Assembly: GCA_947034885.2 (NCBI GenBank)
Contig: OX344752.2
Span: 20,173,386-20,237,385, forward strand
Length of the DNA stretch: 64,000 nucleotides
Reading direction: 5' to 3'
DNA from: Thuidium tamariscinum
Taxonomy: Eukaryota; Streptophyta; Bryopsida; Hypnales; Thuidiaceae
Below, piece after piece: positions 58,387 to 64,000 of this stretch; position 1 is the stretch's first letter; every line of letters begins with the position of its first letter. The notes under the pieces were generated by a model. That model saw only the letters and a list, made by a program, of their open reading frames with translations. It made no database searches and was not told the origin of the DNA. A program made the position numbers and the translations under genes.

Positions 58387-59873
58387 AAGATGCTTGAAAA
58401 CTATTGAGATATCTAGAAGGTTCTACAATGTCCATGATACTCTCATATAGATATAAAAAATTTAGCATTCAATATTTATGTAATTTTGAAAATGTTGCAT
58501 CACATTAAATTTCAAGTCCTACAAATATTTAAGTAACTCTTCACAACCTTTTTACTAAGTCCACCTACAAACTTTCAAAATAAAAGTCATAAAGGTCCTT
58601 CTAAGAGCTTCCACCTCTCAACACTCTATACAACTTTCTAAGGGTTTTTTAATATATCTACAAAGATCCTCTAATTGGGCCTCTAGTATCCACAAAGATC
58701 CTCTCAAATTCATTGAAACTCTTTGATTCAAGACCCTCACTAAAGCCTTGATGAAGATTCTATATAAGATTTTCACTTATTCTTATAAAATAAATTATTT
58801 TTTGGTGTTTGTTTCCATCCTTTATCCATAGGCAACTATTGCAATTCAAATCTCTAATTTTAGAGGACCCACAATATTTGATTTGAACACCCAATTGGAA
58901 TGAACAATTTATTGCACCAAGACTGAGCAAGTGCACATATTGTGTAGAAGATTCATTTATGCAAAATTGACTTTAAAGATACCTATCTAAGGAACCACTT
59001 GGGCCTTTAAGGAACCACTTGGGCCTTTTATATTAAACTCAAACTATACATTATAATGCTAAAGAGAAACCACCATTAAAATATTTGTTGTAACAATCAT
59101 CAAGGTATTGCAACAAATAGAAAAATAAATTTTATAGACAAAGATTCTGAAATAACATGCTAAATTTGGCCTACTATACTAATCATATATTTAAAAAAAT
59201 GTAGTAAGCAAAACTCTTTCCTATGTTTAACTTCTTTCAAATTTCTTCCGTATGCGATGGTATGAAATCAATCATAATACCTAACATTGTGACCTTGGTG
59301 ACAAGTCTAAGACCTATGTTACCATGTATTTAAATCACTATGCTGACACATGGCACAATATTTGAATATAGAAATCTTTGACCCAAGTTTTTAATGCCTT
59401 GATGCCTAAAGCCTTATTTGAATTTTATTGAATTTAATTAAAATCAGACTAAAAATTGAGGTTTTGAAATATATTATTTATTTATATTAAATTAAAAACA
59501 TATTAGTTTAAATTAGAGGTGCTACGGATCACATACTATTAGCAAGAAATCATTTATGAATCAAAAGGTAATAATATTTGGTATTAAAATTGGAAAAAGT
59601 GATTTGAATTTTTTCAATCCATTTTTTATGTGTCAAATATAAAATTGAGCTCATAAAAAATATAACGCTAAAAGATATAACAAGCATATCTATAATCAAT
59701 CACGGTTTTTCAAAATATACTCTAAAATTAACTTCTAGTGTGATTTTTCTCTCAAGATCTAATGTATTTGTATGTCATCTTCAATAATGAAAAAATAAAT
59801 AAAGATTTGCAATAAATATCCTTACACAAAAGCTTTTATAGAAAAATCATGAACAATTTTTTAGGGGTCGATT
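58387..59873. other. AT-rich spacer
   Basis: No gene seen. A 20-bp direct duplication (TAAGGAACCACTTGGGCCTT) lies at 58988-59027. Confidence 0.4.
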
Positions 59874-62460
59874 TTAACCCCTAAAGGACCAATGTGTTTA
59901 TAGGCCCAAAACAACTTCAAAATACTCTCCTAAAGCAAGGTCAAAGTCTTTCATAATATTTATTTATTTAATACTTTCAACCATTAGTAGTAGGGCTTTT
60001 TTTGGCTTTCTAGTGCCAAATTGCATCAAAAAAATAATTTGGCTAAAAAACACTACAAAAATTGTCAAAAAACTTGACTGAAATCACCCGACAACTTTGA
60101 AATATAAAAAAAATATTACATGAAATTGCCTAATTGTGGATGAAAACCTTACTATACATCCAATAAGTGGATGAATGTTGTACTTTGGAGCACCACTATA
60201 ACACTTTATATCACCACTTCTTCAAATATGAAAAAACAACTAGTTAACTGTAGAATCTTTTGGTTAATATGCTCAAGTACATTGTCCAAAAATTTAGAAT
60301 GAATATCTTCACCAATCACAAGTTTGATGTGCCTAAACTTCAAAGTGCCAAATGTAGTTTTAAAATAGAAATATGATCTAAACAATTATCTTTTAAAATA
60401 GTTTTGCTCTTCTTTTTCCAAGAATGAACTATCTATAAGTAGGTATAGTGTGGAAAGTACTCACAAATACTATTAGAATCAAGGCAATTTTATCAACCAA
60501 CATATTATCATCATAAGATCAAAAATTGACAACAAACTCATATGTCTTCAAAGATCCTTAATTTTTGCAATTTGAAAATCTATCAAGAAGATTCTTACAA
60601 AATAAAAACTTGAGCAATACAATATGAGGAGAAGAAGATTGAAGCAAGAAAGGAAATAAAGAGCAAGAGGAAGTGTTGGATGAACACTCCTAGTTGGGCT
60701 TGTCATTAACAAAGAACTTTATGAATTAAGATGGATGAAAATAACTTAGTATTATCTTATAGCAATTACTTAAAAGTAATTATTAGTTTGTCATACCAAT
60801 AGTAAGGGATATTATTTGATAGATTAGGAAACTAATATCCTATAGTAGGAATCCAACACATAATTAGGAAATTTTTGGAACTCTTTTAAATTCAAGAACA
60901 TAACTTATTTACAAAAAAACTTCAAATCTATTATATTTCACAATATATCTAAATTGTAGTTAAGAGATCTCTTTTTGTTCTTTTCACTTATTTTATAGGC
61001 ACTTCATCTGGTAGTCATCTCTACTTAGAAATTTTCAAATTTGGTACTCAATGACTACTTCAAATATACACATCTATAAGAAGATTGTCACTAGGCCATT
61101 TCTTCTTTATTTTGCAATTGAGTAAGAATTGTTGTTGATGAATTGCTAGGATTTGGTAACTCTTGCAAGTTGTATACTTCTAATGTTGAACCAATTGTTG
61201 AAGAAGTCAAATGTGATATAGAATGGTTTAAATACACCACCTTTTCTAGCCTTTAAATGAAGGGCAAAGAGTCTTAGCTTTCTGTTCAAGTTTCAACTTA
61301 TTCTTTCCAATCTTTGGCTCCAAATTGTAGATCCTAGTCATTCTGAGTTCTCTACTTACTTCAAGTTTATACACTTCTACATCTTTTGAATCATTTGACT
61401 CTTTGCAAGAAGAATTTGGGAAGCTTCTAGTGAAACAAAGAGAATAATAATTTTTCCACATTCACTTTGTGCCAATATCAATATAGTACTAATGACTATA
61501 GAGGGAATCCCTCAAAAACTTTATGTGGCTTCATTGTGAATTCCACTAAAATTTCTTGTGACTTCATTGGGAATCTTGCCAAAATTTAACTAAGAGCATC
61601 CTCAATCTTCCCTCTAAAGGGCCACGGCAACGGTAACTTTTGCAAGGTTCCTAGAATGGCATCACGAACTTGCCCCAATGCTAACAACACTTCTCCTGTT
61701 ACCTTCCCACACATGTCATTTTTTGACTCTTACATGGCAAGAATAGTTCCTTTGTTGTGCCCTTCAAGCTCGTCTGCATTTCTTGATCAATGAAATCATG
61801 GTGACACCATAGTCTCAAAGGGCACAAAAGGGAAAGAACTTTTCCAATGACAAAGAACTTCAACTTTGTCAGAGCTACACCTTCTGCCACCATGTGAAGA
61901 ACCTCCTGCCACCACATTGTTGCAGAGCCGTTTAGGGATGCAAATAATGTGCTTGCATTGAGGTGCTTGAAACATAAAGAGACTCGGTGAAAAAAGGGGA
62001 CGTCATAAGAGTCTGTACATACCGTTGCAATGTCTCTATATTGAGTGGAAGATTGAGGATGCTCTTATATCTTCATTGAAAATTCCACCAAAACTTTGCA
62101 TATGTCTCATAATTACTACCATAAGGATTCATTTGTTTTCTCTAAGCCAGTAAGTCTTGCCCAACATGCACATCCACTAGTTGATATAAAAAACAAATAA
62201 CAATAATCTTTGTTTCCCTAAAAAATAGTTTTTACACTTCAAAAAAAAATTTGGTGCCAAATTTGACATTGAAGTTGAAAAAAACATTCTAATTTTTGCA
62301 ATATTTGTTGAAATGACACAAAGCAATGCTTTACACGTAGATTATAATGATTAGCATCCATCCTAAAAAATTCATACAAAAATTCCAAATATTAAGTCAA
62401 ATTAGCCTTCTCAAGTTCTCAAAGAGCCCAAAGTGGGTTCTTTGGTCCTTTAGGGGTTAA
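59874..62460. mobile_element. TTAA-bounded element, 2587 bp (copy D)
   Basis: Left end TTAACCCCTAAAGGACCAA and reverse complement of the right end TTAACCCCTAAAGGACCAA are identical over 19 bases including TTAA. The length is in the range of a full piggyBac-type transposon, but I find no long frame; leftward frames at 61246-61461 and 61699-61917 are short and unrecognised. It contains a nested TIR element at 61592-62066. Confidence 0.7.
61592..62066. mobile_element. 475-bp element with 20-bp perfect TIRs, nested in copy D
   Basis: Left AAGAGCATCCTCAATCTTCC; the right end is its exact reverse complement. TA sits just outside/at both ends. GC is higher than the surrounding DNA. The 72-aa leftward frame at 61699-61917 lies inside and has no known domain. 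Confidence 0.75.
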
Positions 62461-64000
62461 ATGATATTCAATTGAAATAAAAAGTATCCAAAATAGTTTT
62501 ATTAAATAAAATTATATTTGATTTGGAAGTTTAATGACTTTAATCAATAACAAAATATAATGCCTTGTACATTTAGGGAATGATGCCCAAAATATACATA
62601 TGGAAAACTAACAATTTCACATGTGTATACATACATATAATATAACTAAAAATATTAAATTGCTTTAATGACTTAGGAATCTACTTAGATGATTACATCT
62701 CTTTCAAAAGTTCTTTTTAATAAGCAATAATGCTAATGCTTGAGCACAATGCTAATTGCCAATATGTACTTACAACCATTTGAAGGTGTTTATATAATAT
62801 TGATATAGATATACTTTTGAGTATATAATATAGGTACCTATTATATAAATACTTATGACATAGGAGGGTGCCTATAATATAGGATCTTGAATTCATATAC
62901 TAGCACTCCCCTTCAATAAGGTAGGAGGTTCATAGACTGTCTCTCCAAGCCTACCTACTTCATCAATGACAACAATAGATATTTGAAGGCTATGACTATG
63001 AATATCTAAATCGTTATAAGTAGATATTAACAAATCTAAGTTCAAAGAAATAAAAACATATGTTTTTTTTTTGTTATGAAGGTATAAACAAGAAGGATGG
63101 AAACTTCTACTGCAAAATTTTGTTTACCATTTTCTTGCCTAAGAAAACCAATACCATAATTGTCTTGTATGTAGAAAAACCTCAAAAAAAAATCTTGTAC
63201 ACAAAGGATTGCATGAAAGAATTAGCTCCACCTACAACTTTAGGAACAAGTTAGAACTTTTTTATGCTAATCTAGAAGAAAGGTCATAGACTGAGGCAAA
63301 TAAATACAAATCGCGTGATTGTTGGGTTTTGTCTTAAGTGACCACATTGTAACTAGAAGCAGTAATTCCTATTTTGAGACCATTGCCCATTGTGTCACAC
63401 AAGGGCTCTAAAATTTTAAAATTTGATTTCATTGTAAAAATTTTAATATTAAAATTTTATTTTATTTATATACACATACTAGTACCCCATCCCTCTTATA
63501 ATTTTGAGAGGGTGGGATTCCATACAATCAATATGGGATAATGAAAATGTCATCTAAATCTATATGTCGTATCCATATGTCATATCTATATCTATATATA
63601 GTATTCAAGTATTTGTATCTATATGTGGTACTATATTCTGAATTTGTATTTGGACAACTCAGATTAAATGTCATAAAGATCAAACAGCTTGTGATTTTTT
63701 GAAAAATGGATAGCATTTTGGAAGGGAAGCATTTTTTTTTGAATCAATGGCTCATGATTTTTTTGAAAAAAGAGGACAGAACTAATGCAAATCAGGAGGT
63801 GATAGCTTCTTTTGAATTCATTGTACAGTGTGAATGCCATGTAAATAGGATGTTGAAACTTAGATTTAGAAATCATAGTTTATACAAGGGTCAATTCCCT
63901 AGTTTCAATATAAAGAATGGAGTTAATAAATCAAAATGTAATGAATTTTAAAAATAGAACTATATATTGTTGTACCATAAACCAACATAATTATTGGTTG
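62461..64000. other. AT-rich spacer to the window end
   Basis: Low-complexity ATCTATATG/ATATCTAT repeats at about 63555-63630. No gene is supported. Confidence 0.4.

Noticed and set aside
1-64000. tRNA, rRNA, LTR-retrotransposon polyprotein genes
   Set aside because: I looked for T-loop boxes, reverse transcriptase and integrase motifs by eye and saw none. A profile search could still find degraded copies.

Overview
The window looks like nuclear DNA of a land plant, most likely a bryophyte and probably a moss. The evidence is a PLS-class pentatricopeptide (PPR) protein with a complete DYW editing domain and repeats of the style common in mosses, GT-AG introns, telo-box motifs (AAACCCTAA) near gene starts, and long AT-rich repeat-filled spacers. 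I cannot name the species. The bacterial-style start codons of several long open frames are not real; I moved starts to ATG where possible.

Layout. 1-24.7 kb is one decayed CACTA (En/Spm-type) DNA transposon whose left end lies outside the window. It has a leftward second ORF (exons at about 15.6-16.0 kb, 1.2-1.6 kb and 15-286) and a rightward TNP2 transposase relic (19.6-23.9 kb). Inside the second ORF sits a 13-kb element (1774-14787) with a 9-bp target-site duplication and weak terminal inverted repeats, so Mutator-like. It carries no recognisable transposase. It is a mosaic of tandem repeats, a GC-rich motif array, a 592-nt inverted repeat and three hairpin units. 25-27 kb holds AT-rich spacer with a TTAA-flanked element.

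28.9-33.2 kb is a gene pair, both rightward: a small PDF-motif (OSB-like) protein, then a 1006-aa DYW-type PPR editing factor. 36.2-37.7 kb carries a two-exon leftward gene for a 140-aa protein of unknown function. 38-49 kb is AT-rich spacer with small DNA transposons. 49.1-49.5 kb holds a possible two-exon 53-aa gene, leftward. 50.7-57.0 kb is a nine-exon S1/P1-type nuclease gene (309 codons) whose reading frame is intact across all eight introns except for one TGA where the family has Trp. Its introns contain three copies of a ~277-bp inverted-repeat element and two small TTAA elements. 57-64 kb is AT-rich spacer with a 20-bp minisatellite and a 2.6-kb TTAA element.

The most unusual signals are: (1) a family of at least five elements bounded by TTAA with TIRs starting CCC, i.e. 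a piggyBac-like signature, in a plant; (2) the 13-kb mosaic element nested in the CACTA relic; (3) the equal-length 592-nt inverted repeat; and (4) the single nonsense codon in an otherwise perfect nuclease gene, with a cryptic in-frame splice donor that could skip it. All were found by eye; no alignment or database search was run.
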